Assembly (NCBI GenBank): GCA_938017895.1
Contig: CALIJI010000007.1
Coordinates: 46,880 to 110,879 of the forward strand
From: an uncultured bacterium
GTDB taxonomy: Bacteria; Patescibacteriota; Saccharimonadia; Saccharimonadales; Saccharimonadaceae
Direction of reading: 5' to 3'
DNA: 64,000 nt
Shown here piece by piece: positions 14,286 through 21,921 of the stretch. The first letter of the stretch is position 1; each line of letters begins with the position of its first letter. The translations under genes were made by a program, and so were the position numbers. The notes beneath the pieces were generated by a model that saw only the letters and a list, made by a program, of their open reading frames with translations, was not told the origin of the DNA and made no database searches.

Positions 14286-14893
14286 TTAGTTCATAAATTT
14301 CAAGTAAGATTCGTTATTATATGCTGCCCATGCTCGATAGCCTTGTGATTGCCAGATTTTATAAGCAATCTCGGTATTTTTAGCTGGATTTGCCAGAATA
14401 TCTCGACTGTGGCCGTGAACGCTGTTAATTTGGAATAATCCGTAGTCGTAAGTTCCGTCTGTATTTAATCCAGAATTATCCGACCTTGGATTACAGCCGC
14501 TCTCCGCTCGAGCGATTGCCAGCATAATTTTTGAGCTCCACGGGTATTTTTCAACCAATTCTCGAAACTCTTCGCACCGACCAGCAACCTGTGAACTCAC
14601 AATTTTGGGCGAGGGCTGAACTCGAGCCTCCACAGTTCGAGCTGAGCTTGGTTGTTTAGTCGCAGCTTCGAGAGTTGGTTTTAATTGTATCGAATTCGAT
14701 ACCTTTGGACTTACTTGTTTTGGTTTAAATTTCGAATTGTCTCAACTAATTTATCGTTATTTACTTTAGTGTTGCTTTCACCTTGTTTCATCCCAAAGTA
14801 GAAGGCCAAACCAGCAATAACGGCTGTATAAATTACAATTGTTTTAGTTGTTTCGATTAATTTTTTCCAGTTAAATTTCTTAATATTTTTCAT
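14286..14893 (-). CDS. Membrane-anchored lysozyme-like lytic transglycosylase made by -1 frameshift
   Basis: The zero frame (14893-14711) encodes a basic N-terminus and one membrane helix (IVIYTAVIAGLAFYFGM), then stops. The -1 frame continues from 14723 to 14286 with no ATG: a Pro/Lys/Thr-rich linker, then a lysozyme-like domain with AIARAESGCNP (catalytic Glu), YDYGLFQINS and YRAWAAYNNE. A UUUAAAC slippery heptamer in the right phase (14729-14723) joins them into about 202 residues. ATG at 14893 has AAGGAGA; an in-frame ATG at 14992 would add 33 residues. I infer a cell-wall hydrolase for lysis or entry. Confidence 0.7.
14723..14729 (-). promoter_or_regulatory. Slippery heptamer UUUAAAC for -1 frameshifting
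   Basis: Zero-frame codons read AAT-TTA-AAC, so the heptamer has the X-XXY-YYZ phase. Slipping back one base continues as TTT-AAA-CCA into the lysozyme frame. The zero-frame TAA is three codons downstream. A 6-bp hairpin, GTATCG-AATT-CGATAC (14702-14687), begins 20 nt after the heptamer, further than the usual 5-9 nt. Confidence 0.65.
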
Positions 14894-15003
14894 TTTATTT
14901 TCTCCTTTTTGTGTTTTTGGTTTGAGTTCAATTTTAGAGTTCTTGATTTTTTCAAACTCTTTTTCAAACTCAGTTTCGTTAATATTTTTCATAAAAATCT
15001 TTC

Positions 15004-15067
15004 TTCATTAGCTCAGCTAGGCCGATAGCAAGGGTGGGCCACCTACCAGCCCGACAGAGCTAATGAA
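15004..15067. repeat. 11-bp perfect inverted repeat with 42-nt structured loop upstream of the lysin gene
   Basis: TTCATTAGCTC (15004-15014) is inverted at 15057-15067. The GC-rich loop can form further stems (GGTGG/CCACC, GGGC/GCCC). It lies 11 nt outside the outer lysin start (14992). It could be a leader structure or a terminator-like spacer. No known RNA family is recognised. From 15068 to 15270 I see no gene. Confidence 0.45.
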
Positions 15068-15270
15068 AACTTATTTCACTGTTCATTAAACTATTGGCTC
15101 ACAATCTTTAATCTTTACTATTTTTGCGGTTTTCGTTCGGTGAAAGTGAAAATTTATATCTTATATTCATACTTTTTACCAAATTGTTAAGGTTTAAATT
15201 GATTAGTAGAGTTTTTCTTATCTCTATGAGACTTTGCTATATGGGCAACGCCTCAATTGAAATAACAAAA

Positions 15271-15333
15271 GGAGCACCCCTTGCAGTAGGTGCTCCTGTG
15301 TAAACAAAAATACTGCAAGGCTCATACTTGCAG
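15271..15333. repeat. Overlapping inverted repeats and three CTTGCAG sites beside the attachment site
   Basis: GGAGCACC (15271-15278) is inverted at 15289-15296. Overlapping it, CCTTGCAGTA (15279-15288) is inverted at 15311-15320. A third CTTGCAG is at 15327-15333. The two hairpins share sequence. They could be a terminator pair or integrase/excisionase arm-binding sites, given the adjacent att core. Confidence 0.45.
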
Positions 15334-15341
15334 CAATATTT

Positions 15342-15388
15342 CCATGGTAAGGATGAGGTCTCGGGTTCAAGCCCCGATCGTGGCTCCA
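15342..15388 (+). other. Prophage attachment site: 3' half of a tRNA-Thr(GGT) gene
   Basis: The sequence runs from the anticodon loop (ATGGTAA, anticodon GGT) through stem GGATG, the T arm TCGGG-TTCAAGC-CCCGA, acceptor strand TCGTGGC, T73 and CCA. The 5' half is missing: no GCCACGA lies upstream, and the 5' anticodon strand is mismatched. A 3' tRNA fragment is what tyrosine integrases leave at the far end of an element. The intact tRNA-Thr should be at the left end, outside the window. Confidence 0.8.
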
Positions 15389-15440
15389 AATAATTTTAAA
15401 TATAACTATTCTGCTACTTAATTTTTATATATTTAACAAA

Positions 15441-15472
15441 ACCCTCGAATATTTATTCGAGGGTGTACTATA
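15441..15472 (-). terminator. Intrinsic terminator downstream of the 15480-16261 genes
   Basis: ACCCTCGAAT (15441-15450) is perfectly inverted at 15455-15464 with an ATTT loop. Reading on the minus strand, TTTTGTT follows the stem. It ends the transcript of the three frames to its right. Confidence 0.75.
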
Positions 15473-15479
15473 TTTTACT

Positions 15480-15689
15480 CTAGACTAATGAGATCAAAGA
15501 ATCTTGTTTTGCTAGCTCATTAGTCAGATGTTTATATTTTTCTTCTAGATTTTGTAAGTTACTTTCTGTGTACAGGTTATTTCCTGCGTATACAAAGTAA
15601 TTAGTATCCATATGAAGCCTGTCATGAGATTTCATCATGGCTTTCTTCGAAATTTGACTTCTGTCTAGCTGATTCCGGTATGCCGTCAA
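15480..15689 (-). pseudogene. C-terminal part of a frameshifted hypothetical gene
   Basis: The frame encodes 69 residues with a TTG as its first possible start and no ribosome binding site. It overlaps the end of the 99-codon frame by 68 nt in another frame. Skipping one T in the run GATTTTTCTTGAC joins the frames smoothly as EAEIF-LTAYRNQLDRS. A frameshifted single gene is more likely than two genes. The combined product would be about 160 residues. The family is not recognised. Confidence 0.45.
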
Positions 15690-15921
15690 GAAAAATCTCA
15701 GCTTCTCTAATCAAGCTCTTTCTTTGAATAGAGTGTATCTTTCTACGTTCGTAGTTTAATTTACTAATCTCTTCACGTAGCCCGATGTTAAAAATTTTAT
15801 TTTTAAAACGTACTGGTACAATATAATAATCATACCAAGATCCTCCTGCATTTGATGAGGCTCTATGGAAGTATATGACTCCTTTGATTTTTTCTCCTCT
15901 ATGTGTAGCTGTAGCTTCCAT
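15622..15921 (-). CDS. Hypothetical protein, N-terminal part of a probably frameshifted gene
   Basis: The frame has 99 codons. The N-terminal part is beta-rich (KGVIYFHRASS, then GSWYDYYIVPVRFKNKIFNIG) and the later part is a basic helix (NYERRKIHSIQRKSLIREAEIF). Its ATG overlaps the end of the 120-residue gene by 23 nt. The sequence reads on into another frame at 15689, so the present end may be artificial. It is outside the att site, hence probably chromosomal or a remnant of another element. Confidence 0.45.
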   Translation of the reverse strand: MEATATHRGEKIKGVIYFHRASSNAGGSWYDYYIVPVRFKNKIFNIGLREEISKLNYERRKIHSIQRKSLIREAEIFLDGIPESARQKSNFEESHDEIS

Positions 15922-16261
15922 CCCAGCTTACCCGTATGAGTAGATGTTTTGATTTTAACGGATCTTCTGGTTTAAAGCACTTATTACCTTTTTTGCTTAT
16001 CCAGAAATCTCCAAAAATAAAATCAGCATCCCCATCCCCATCAAAGGGAATATTCATATTATCTGTTATTTTAGAATCTGTTGTGTAGCTTAGTGGATCT
16101 ATTGGCTTTCTATCTTTATTTAGATGAAAATCCTTAGATAGCACAAATGTCACATTAGGCTTGTACTTTCCATAATCATGTACTAGAAAGCAATTTTCCG
16201 TTTCATGACAATGTGTTGTTTTATAGAGGCTCTTAGCCTCAGATAGAGTAAGTACTGTCAT
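15899..16261 (-). CDS. Hypothetical protein, 120 residues
   Basis: This soluble protein is rich in His, Asp and aromatic residues, with an acidic patch (IPFDGDGDADFIFGDFWIS) and a basic C-terminal segment. AAGGAG precedes the ATG, and a GGTAAAAT -10-like box lies about 65 nt upstream. It leads a short operon of small unknown frames ending at the terminator at 15441. No family is recognised. Confidence 0.55.
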   Translation of the reverse strand: MTVLTLSEAKSLYKTTHCHETENCFLVHDYGKYKPNVTFVLSKDFHLNKDRKPIDPLSYTTDSKITDNMNIPFDGDGDADFIFGDFWISKKGNKCFKPEDPLKSKHLLIRVSWDGSYSYT

Positions 16262-16391
16262 TAGATACTCCTTACCAATACCCTGTAAGATTAAGAGAAT
16301 TTTTTCTCACATTGATTTTACCGCTGTTAGTTAATGTTTAGATGATGTGTTTATTTTTATGATTGAAAGTAATTATTGCTAATAAAATAAC

Positions 16392-16420
16392 TTGATTTTA
16401 TCTTTTTGTTGTGATAGAAT
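16392..16420 (+). promoter_or_regulatory. Promoter of rpmG
   Basis: A -35 TTGATT (16392-16397) and a -10 TAGAAT (16415-16420) are separated by exactly 17 bp. The leader is about 28 nt with AGAGAG before the ATG. This is one of few promoters here with a recognisable -35. Confidence 0.7.
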
Positions 16421-16455
16421 AGTTAAGAATTGTAAATATTAATTTAAGAGAGATT

Positions 16456-16662
16456 ATGGCAAAAAAGAATACGAAACGAAAGATTATCGGATTAGTTAGC
16501 GAAGCTACTGGTCAACGATTGTACTACACCCGCAAGAATACTCAGAACACTCCTGAAAAGCTTTCTTTGCGAAAATATAACCCAAAAACCCGAAAGCACG
16601 AAATTTTCACCGAGACTAAAAAATCCCTCGGCCGAAACGAAGTTAAGCCACGCAAAGGCTAA
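16456..16662 (+). CDS. rpmG: 50S ribosomal protein bL33
   Basis: The product has 68 residues, basic, with the L33 pattern: KRKIIGLVSEATGQRLYYTRKN, then TPEKLSLRKYNPKTRKHEIFTE. The zinc-binding cysteines of the C+ form are absent, so it is the C- type. It is a single-gene unit with its own -35/-10 promoter and a terminator just after the stop, and it faces the minus-strand TPR gene. Confidence 0.9.
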   Translation: MAKKNTKRKIIGLVSEATGQRLYYTRKNTQNTPEKLSLRKYNPKTRKHEIFTETKKSLGRNEVKPRKG

Positions 16663-16663
16663 A

Positions 16664-16690
16664 AAGTTCTCCCGCTTGGGAGTTCTTTTT
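16664..16690. terminator. Terminator between rpmG and the TPR gene
   Basis: CTCCC (16669-16673) pairs with GGGAG (16678-16682) over GCTT, and TTCTTTTT follows on the plus strand. The genes on either side converge here. Confidence 0.75.
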
Positions 16691-16721
16691 ATATAAAATA
16701 AAATCAGCTTTTTTGGGCTGA

Positions 16722-17375
16722 TTAGATTTTTTTGATTGATGATTGATCTAAGCGATTTTGGCGAATAACTTTCCGATTGGCTTTAACTGTGTCGAGCTTA
16801 GCTTTAATTTCTTGGGCTTTCTCTGTTTCTCCAGCTTTAAGATAGATTGAACCAAGTAGCCGTAAAATTTGCGGTCTGTTATCAAGCTCAATAGCTTTTT
16901 CTAGAGCTCGAGCGGCAGTTTTATACTCTTTTAAGTTCTCAAGTGCTTTAGCGTAGGCCACATAGCGCGTAGGCAGGTTATTTTCAAGTTCCAGAGCCTG
17001 CTCGAAAGCTAATGCCGCTTTGCGGTAATCCTGAGTCTCTAGATAAATTAAACCGACGTTATGAAGGCTGGATGGCGAAGATTCAAGGCTTTGCGCGATT
17101 TCAAAACATTCAATTGCTTCTTTGAAGTTCTTTTGTCCGGCGTAGATTATCCCGAGCCGATTATAGGCAGTAGCATTTCGTTCGTCAAATCGTAAGATTG
17201 TTAAAAGAATTTTTTCAGCACGTAGGTATTTTTTATCAATAATTGCCTCTTGAGCTGCTCGCCAAAGTTTGTCTAGTTTTGACGAAAGATTGTCTGGAAG
17301 CTTAGATCTTGTCTGCTCTGGTTTTTTCCAAAGAATATATCCCGCTAAAATGAGGAATAAAATTACAACATACAT
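16722..17375 (-). CDS. TPR-repeat membrane-anchored protein
   Basis: The product has about 217 residues from the ATG at 17375. I choose it because TGGTATAAT ends 6 nt upstream (leaderless); an ATG six codons earlier lies in the promoter. A membrane helix (YVVILFLILAGYILW) is followed by about four TPR units, for example NATAYNRLGIIYAGQKNFKEA and PSSLHNVGLIYLETQDYRKA. TPRs bind proteins; in the envelope they serve in assembly or secretion scaffolds. The partner is unknown. Confidence 0.8.
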   Translation of the reverse strand: MYVVILFLILAGYILWKKPEQTRSKLPDNLSSKLDKLWRAAQEAIIDKKYLRAEKILLTILRFDERNATAYNRLGIIYAGQKNFKEAIECFEIAQSLESSPSSLHNVGLIYLETQDYRKAALAFEQALELENNLPTRYVAYAKALENLKEYKTAARALEKAIELDNRPQILRLLGSIYLKAGETEKAQEIKAKLDTVKANRKVIRQNRLDQSSIKKI

Positions 17376-17400
17376 GATTAAATTATACCACAAAGCATTA

Positions 17401-18198
17401 TCAATTCAAAATTAGGTTAAGCAAATTCAGTCTGATATTTCCATTTTGCTGAATTTTATGATAACAAGCCAGTAGTTTTTTCAGTTCTTTTGCGTTTTGT
17501 GTGGCTGTCTTCTGATTTGTCGTAGCTCGCAAAATATTCAAGCATTGCTCTATGAAGCTGAGTACTTTTTCTCTATCTGTCTTGAAGGAACTAGCGATAA
17601 CTAGCTTGTCGAATTTTGAACTACTTAGCCATTTTTTAGCAATTTCAACTGACTCAATTTTTTGCTTAAGATATTTTTTGTCGGAAGCTAATTTTTGCAA
17701 TTCGGCGGGTAGACCATCTACTAAAAATATTATTTGGCGAATCTGTTTTTCGTCCAACTTGTATTTTTTAAGAATTTTAATAGATTCATTGTGCGAGATT
17801 GGCGGAATTTTAATTTTCTGCGCGCGCGATCGAACGGTTAAAAGGAGCGATTCTATGGAATTTGTTATCAAAATAAAATGCAAATTCTGGCGTGGCTCTT
17901 CAAGAAGTTTCAAAAACTTATTTTGAGCTTGTTCATTCATTTTTTCGGCATTATGAAAAATCAAAAACTGTTGGTTATGATTTTTGACGCGCATTTTCTT
18001 TTGGAGGTCTTCAATATCTTCGACGTTGATAGTTTCAGTTTTTTGTTTGTCATGGGTGCGCGGAAGGATATCTAATATCTCTGATTCTTTGGGTATGTCT
18101 AGCTTCTCTTTGGCGAATTCAAAACCGAACCCGCGCGGAATTTCTAAAATTACTGCGTGTGAGTTTAAAACAGTGGATTTCAAAAAATCTTCATTCAT
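17401..18198 (-). CDS. holB: DNA polymerase III delta prime subunit-like clamp-loader protein
   Basis: This 265-residue protein has the clamp-loader hallmark QAQNKFLKLLEEPRQNLHFILIT followed by VRSRAQKI. There is no Walker A P-loop, as expected for delta prime, which is a stator and not an ATPase. It is shorter than the usual 330 residues and lacks a zinc module. It would join the DnaX protein encoded at 25635-27140 to load the sliding clamp. Its start overlaps the end of the pseudouridine synthase gene by 4 nt. Confidence 0.78.
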   Translation of the reverse strand: MNEDFLKSTVLNSHAVILEIPRGFGFEFAKEKLDIPKESEILDILPRTHDKQKTETINVEDIEDLQKKMRVKNHNQQFLIFHNAEKMNEQAQNKFLKLLEEPRQNLHFILITNSIESLLLTVRSRAQKIKIPPISHNESIKILKKYKLDEKQIRQIIFLVDGLPAELQKLASDKKYLKQKIESVEIAKKWLSSSKFDKLVIASSFKTDREKVLSFIEQCLNILRATTNQKTATQNAKELKKLLACYHKIQQNGNIRLNLLNLILN

Positions 18199-19385
18199 TG
18201 GATTTTATCTTTGAATTCTTTTGGTAAATTTGCGCTAAAGACCTTCCGTTGTGATTCTTTCTCGTCGGTCTTTGGCGGAATTGTAATTTCTAGACTTTCT
18301 GCATGAAGGAACATTCGTTCATTACTTTCGTCTCTAGTGATATTTTTGTCGTAAACTTTGTCGCCTAAAATTGGATGGCCAATATAATTCATATGAACAC
18401 GCAATTGGTGCGTCCGACCAGTCTTAGGAGTGAGCTTCACTAATGAATAACGATTATTTTCACTAATAACCTCGTATTTAGTCTGAGCTGGCTTGCCTTT
18501 TGGGCTAACTATAAAAGTGCTTGGCGCAGAATTATTGCGCGCAATTGGCAGATCGATAAGTGCCTTTTTAGGATTCAAAGATCCCTTTACTATCGCAAAA
18601 TAAGTTTTTTTAACGGTGCGATCACTAAATTGTTTCTGGAGTTTTTTGGCTGAGAAATCATTTTTAGCACCGATAATCACGCCTGAAGTTTCTCGGTCAA
18701 GTCGATGAACAATTCCGGTGCGGTTGGTGTTATTTGCAAAATTTGATCCGTGCATTTTAAAGAAATCGGCCATGGTAAATTCATCATTCAGGACACCTTT
18801 AGAATGAGTTAATACCCCTTGGGGCTTATTAATTACGATTACATTTTCGTCTTCAAAAATAATCGGAAAATTAACCTGCTTGCTAGATTTCTCTGGGATA
18901 TCAAGACTGATTTTATCTTCTCTAGAAACTAAAATTCTAGGTTTATCCGCGGGGCTATTATTAATTTTAACAAAACCGTTTTTTATGTATTTCTGAATTG
19001 ATGCTCGTGAAAGCTCTGGATACTTTTCTTTTAGAGCTACATCAAGGCGGAGTTTGCTTGGTATGACACGGAATAAATAAATATCCTTACCTTCAAAAGG
19101 TATCGCGAAACTTGCAAAATCATCTTGAGGATTTTCAATTATTTTACCTTCAAGCTCACCATAATTTTGGCGTAATAAATCCAATATATAAAATTCATCA
19201 TCTTCGGCCGTTCCGTCATTGATTACGAAAAATTTATCACCTAAAAATTTAAAACTAAAAATCTCCGAGAATTCGTCGGGCATATTTTTTTTTAGCTCTT
19301 CAATATTGCGCGGCACATGATTATCGCTAGCGATTTTAAATTTTCGGAGTATCTTTATAATATCACTCGAATTAAACTTTGCCAT
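18195..19385 (-). CDS. RluA-family 23S rRNA pseudouridine synthase with N-terminal extension
   Basis: The product has 396 residues. Residues about 1-110 are an extra domain not usual for the family (FKIASDNHVPRNIEELKKNM, then a FYILDLLRQNYG segment). An S4-like RNA-binding part (LRLDVALKEKYPELSRASIQKYI) follows, then the catalytic domain with INKPQGVLTHS, GIVHRLDRETSGVIIGAK (catalytic Asp) and GRTHQLRVHM. It isomerises uridines in 23S rRNA. It sits between trpS and holB in a compact minus-strand operon. Confidence 0.88.
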   Translation of the reverse strand: MAKFNSSDIIKILRKFKIASDNHVPRNIEELKKNMPDEFSEIFSFKFLGDKFFVINDGTAEDDEFYILDLLRQNYGELEGKIIENPQDDFASFAIPFEGKDIYLFRVIPSKLRLDVALKEKYPELSRASIQKYIKNGFVKINNSPADKPRILVSREDKISLDIPEKSSKQVNFPIIFEDENVIVINKPQGVLTHSKGVLNDEFTMADFFKMHGSNFANNTNRTGIVHRLDRETSGVIIGAKNDFSAKKLQKQFSDRTVKKTYFAIVKGSLNPKKALIDLPIARNNSAPSTFIVSPKGKPAQTKYEVISENNRYSLVKLTPKTGRTHQLRVHMNYIGHPILGDKVYDKNITRDESNERMFLHAESLEITIPPKTDEKESQRKVFSANLPKEFKDKIQ

Positions 19386-20417
19386 TTAGTCCTCGCTCTC
19401 GAAATAATTAATCTTCATCGCGCTTTTAACTTCTTTCAAGGTCTGTGCGGCAACATTTTTCGCTCGAGTGCTACCTTGACGTAAAATTTCATAGATAGCT
19501 TCTGGATTTTTTGCTAGCTCAGCTCGACGCTCACGAATTGGCTTCAGAACGATATCAAGTTCCTCTATTAGATATCGCTTAACGGCTATATCACCTAAAC
19601 CGCCTTGCTGATATTGCTGTTTTAATTCAGCAACCTTATTTTTGTCTCTTGCAAATACATCCAGATAGGCAAACACTACATTGCCCTCAATTTTTCCGGG
19701 GTCTTCAACGTGAATATGATCTGGGTCAGTATACATCCTCATTACTTTATCGTGCATTTCTTCGTAAGTGTCGCTCAAATAAATACCGTTATTGAGGCTT
19801 TTGCTCATTTTATCATTCATGCCTGTAATTCCCGGTAAACGACGCTCTAGTCCTTCGCCAGCCAAAATCATTTCTGGTTCAATCAATACATCTTGCTGAT
19901 ATGTTTGATTAAATGAACGGACGATTTCACGAGTTAGTTCAATCATTGGCGCTTGATCTTCACCTACAGGAACGTGAGTCGCTTTAAAAGCTGTAATATC
20001 GGCCGCTTGAGAGATAGGATAAAACACAAATCCGCTTGGGACTCCTTCGCCGAAGTTTTTTTGCTTAATTTCAGTTTTTACGGTTGGATTTCGTTCAAGG
20101 CGAGCAATCGAAACGAGATTTGCGTAGAACATTGCAAGCTCGGGTAATTCTGGAATTTGGCTTTGGATAAAAATAGTGCTTTTCGTTGGATCGATTCCAA
20201 TAGCTAAATAATCGAGCGCAACCTCAAGTATATTTTGGCACACTTTTTCTGGGTTTTTAGCATTATCAGTGAGCGCTTGAGCGTCTGCGATCATGATAAA
20301 AGTCTCAAATTCGCCTGAATTTTGGAGCTTTACTCGATTTTTAAGTGAGCCAACGTAATGACCAATGTGCAACCGCCCAGTTGGTCGATCTCCGGTTAAA
20401 ATAATTTTTTTAGCCAT
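19386..20417 (-). CDS. trpS: Tryptophan--tRNA ligase
   Basis: This 343-residue class I aminoacyl-tRNA synthetase charges tRNA-Trp. The HIGH-type motif is GDRPTGRLHIGHYVGSL at the N-terminus and the KMSKS loop is NDKMSKSLNN near residue 205. GEDQAPMIELTREI is also typical. The length is normal. AAAGGAGAAAA precedes the ATG. It overlaps the hydrolase gene by 8 nt and abuts the pseudouridine synthase gene. Confidence 0.95.
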   Translation of the reverse strand: MAKKIILTGDRPTGRLHIGHYVGSLKNRVKLQNSGEFETFIMIADAQALTDNAKNPEKVCQNILEVALDYLAIGIDPTKSTIFIQSQIPELPELAMFYANLVSIARLERNPTVKTEIKQKNFGEGVPSGFVFYPISQAADITAFKATHVPVGEDQAPMIELTREIVRSFNQTYQQDVLIEPEMILAGEGLERRLPGITGMNDKMSKSLNNGIYLSDTYEEMHDKVMRMYTDPDHIHVEDPGKIEGNVVFAYLDVFARDKNKVAELKQQYQQGGLGDIAVKRYLIEELDIVLKPIRERRAELAKNPEAIYEILRQGSTRAKNVAAQTLKEVKSAMKINYFESED

Positions 20418-21225
20418 TTTTCTCCTTTATGAATTTATTAATTGATTTATGAACCTCTTTGATCATTGTTTTTGTTGGGTCGTGACTCGCTAGCACTCGT
20501 GTAGTCGTGATATTTCGGTTTTTTCTACCAAGGTTACGAATCGTTCGGCCTATTACGACTGGATCAAGTGCACCGTAGATTATTTTAGTTCGAGTTTTTA
20601 TTTTAGAGAGGACTGCGTATGTATCTTGTTCAATAATTGCTGTTTGTAAACTTTCTCTTAAATTATCAAAATATTTAGTATCTTTGATAGGTTTAACATC
20701 TACCAACCCCATTTTTATTACTAGATTCACAAAATCAAATGACTTCTCTGGATTCTCAACTATATCTTGATAGCCTTTCTTGAGTAGCCTTTCTTGAGCG
20801 ATCTGCTTGCTCAGCTTTTCGCGATAAATTGGCGGCGAAAGAAGTATGATTTGATTAACGAGAAATGGATATTTTTTGGCGAACTCTACCCCGACTAACG
20901 ATCCCATGCTGTGGCCAACTATAAAAATTGGTTTTTTAATACTTCTGGTGTGCAGCATAGTTCTTGCTACAGCCCGAGCCTGTGCGGACAAAGTTTGCGA
21001 ACCGCGCCACTCTGGAGATGGAGAGTGTCCGTGTCCAATCAGATCTACAGTTAAAATATCAAAATCGTCACCCACTTCATTTATCGCATCCTTCCATACT
21101 TTAAGAGAGCTCGCAATTCCATGCAAGAAAATTATTGTACCTTTCGACCGTCGACTTGAACGTAAGGTCTGGAAATTCAATAAATAGGGAATTTTTAAAT
21201 TTTTGTGAAGAATTTTATCTAACAT
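20410..21225 (-). CDS. Alpha/beta hydrolase
   Basis: The product has 271 residues with the alpha/beta-hydrolase fold: oxyanion loop HGIASSLKVW, LTVDLIGHGHSPSP, nucleophile elbow GHSMGS, acid after the GALDPVV strand, and a late His in SHDPTKTM. The substrate cannot be told. There is no signal peptide, so it is cytoplasmic. TGATATAAT ends 7 nt before the ATG and no Shine-Dalgarno site is present, so the mRNA should be leaderless. It leads the operon hydrolase-trpS-pseudouridine synthase-holB. Confidence 0.82.
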   Translation of the reverse strand: MLDKILHKNLKIPYLLNFQTLRSSRRSKGTIIFLHGIASSLKVWKDAINEVGDDFDILTVDLIGHGHSPSPEWRGSQTLSAQARAVARTMLHTRSIKKPIFIVGHSMGSLVGVEFAKKYPFLVNQIILLSPPIYREKLSKQIAQERLLKKGYQDIVENPEKSFDFVNLVIKMGLVDVKPIKDTKYFDNLRESLQTAIIEQDTYAVLSKIKTRTKIIYGALDPVVIGRTIRNLGRKNRNITTTRVLASHDPTKTMIKEVHKSINKFIKEKNG

Positions 21226-21274
21226 TTGTGATATTATATCATTTTATAGGTCAAAAATAAACATCAAGAAAAGT

Positions 21275-21304
21275 AAAATCTCGTCCAGAAATTGAACGAG
21301 ATTT
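21275..21304 (-). terminator. Terminator of the secE-nusG-rplK operon
   Basis: AAATCTCGT (21276-21284) is inverted at 21296-21304 with an 11-nt loop. Reading minus, TTTTACTTTTC follows. It lies 6 nt beyond the rplK stop. Confidence 0.65.
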
Positions 21305-21309
21305 ATTAT

Positions 21310-21735
21310 TTATTCTACGATTTCAACGCCCATGGATCGAGCTGAGCCGGCGATAGTCTTCATTGCGCCTTCGATTGAAACAGCATTCAGGTGTTCCATT
21401 TTAGCTTCAGCAATTTCTTGCAATTGAGCTTTTGTAATTTTACCAACTTTGTCGGTTTTTGAATTACCAGCACCCTTTTGAATGCCTGCTCGGTCGCGAA
21501 TCATATCATCGACTGGTTGACCAAGTGATTTCCATGCGAATGTTCGGTCTTCAAAAACTTGAAGGTGAACGATCACATCCTTACCCATCATATCTTTGGT
21601 TGCTTCGTTGAATGGATTGATGAAATCCATCATATTTAGCCCCCACTGACCAAGTGTTGAACCAACTGGAGGACCTGCTGTTGCACGACCAGCTGGAATT
21701 CGAAGTTTCAAATTTCCAATAACTTTCTTTGCCAT
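21310..21735 (-). CDS. rplK: 50S ribosomal protein uL11
   Basis: The 141-residue L11 forms the stalk base contacting EF-G and IF2. The N-terminal motif LKLRIPAGRATAGPPVGSTLGQWG and the C-terminal rRNA-binding part (GAGNSKTDKVGKITKAQL, then SIEGAMKTIAGSARSMGVEI) are typical. AAGGG precedes the ATG. The usual next gene, rplA (uL1), is not here: after the stop comes a terminator. uL1 may be encoded elsewhere or lost. Confidence 0.95.
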   Translation of the reverse strand: MAKKVIGNLKLRIPAGRATAGPPVGSTLGQWGLNMMDFINPFNEATKDMMGKDVIVHLQVFEDRTFAWKSLGQPVDDMIRDRAGIQKGAGNSKTDKVGKITKAQLQEIAEAKMEHLNAVSIEGAMKTIAGSARSMGVEIVE

Positions 21736-21921
21736 TTTATTCCCTTTTTAATTACTTGATAAACAAGTGCGTAACGTATTAATTTTAGCAGATTTGTCAT
21801 AAAAAATCAAGCGATTTGACTAATCGATTAATTTCTTATTACATAGTTCGATTTGTAGTTGTTGTAATGATATTTTAAATACTTAAGTGCTTTTTCATAA
21901 TATTCGAAAAATACAGTACTA

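Noticed and set aside
15342..15388. Complete tRNA or tmRNA 3' end
   Set aside because: No matching 5' acceptor strand lies upstream, and the anticodon-side sequence matches only a tRNA-Thr 3' half.
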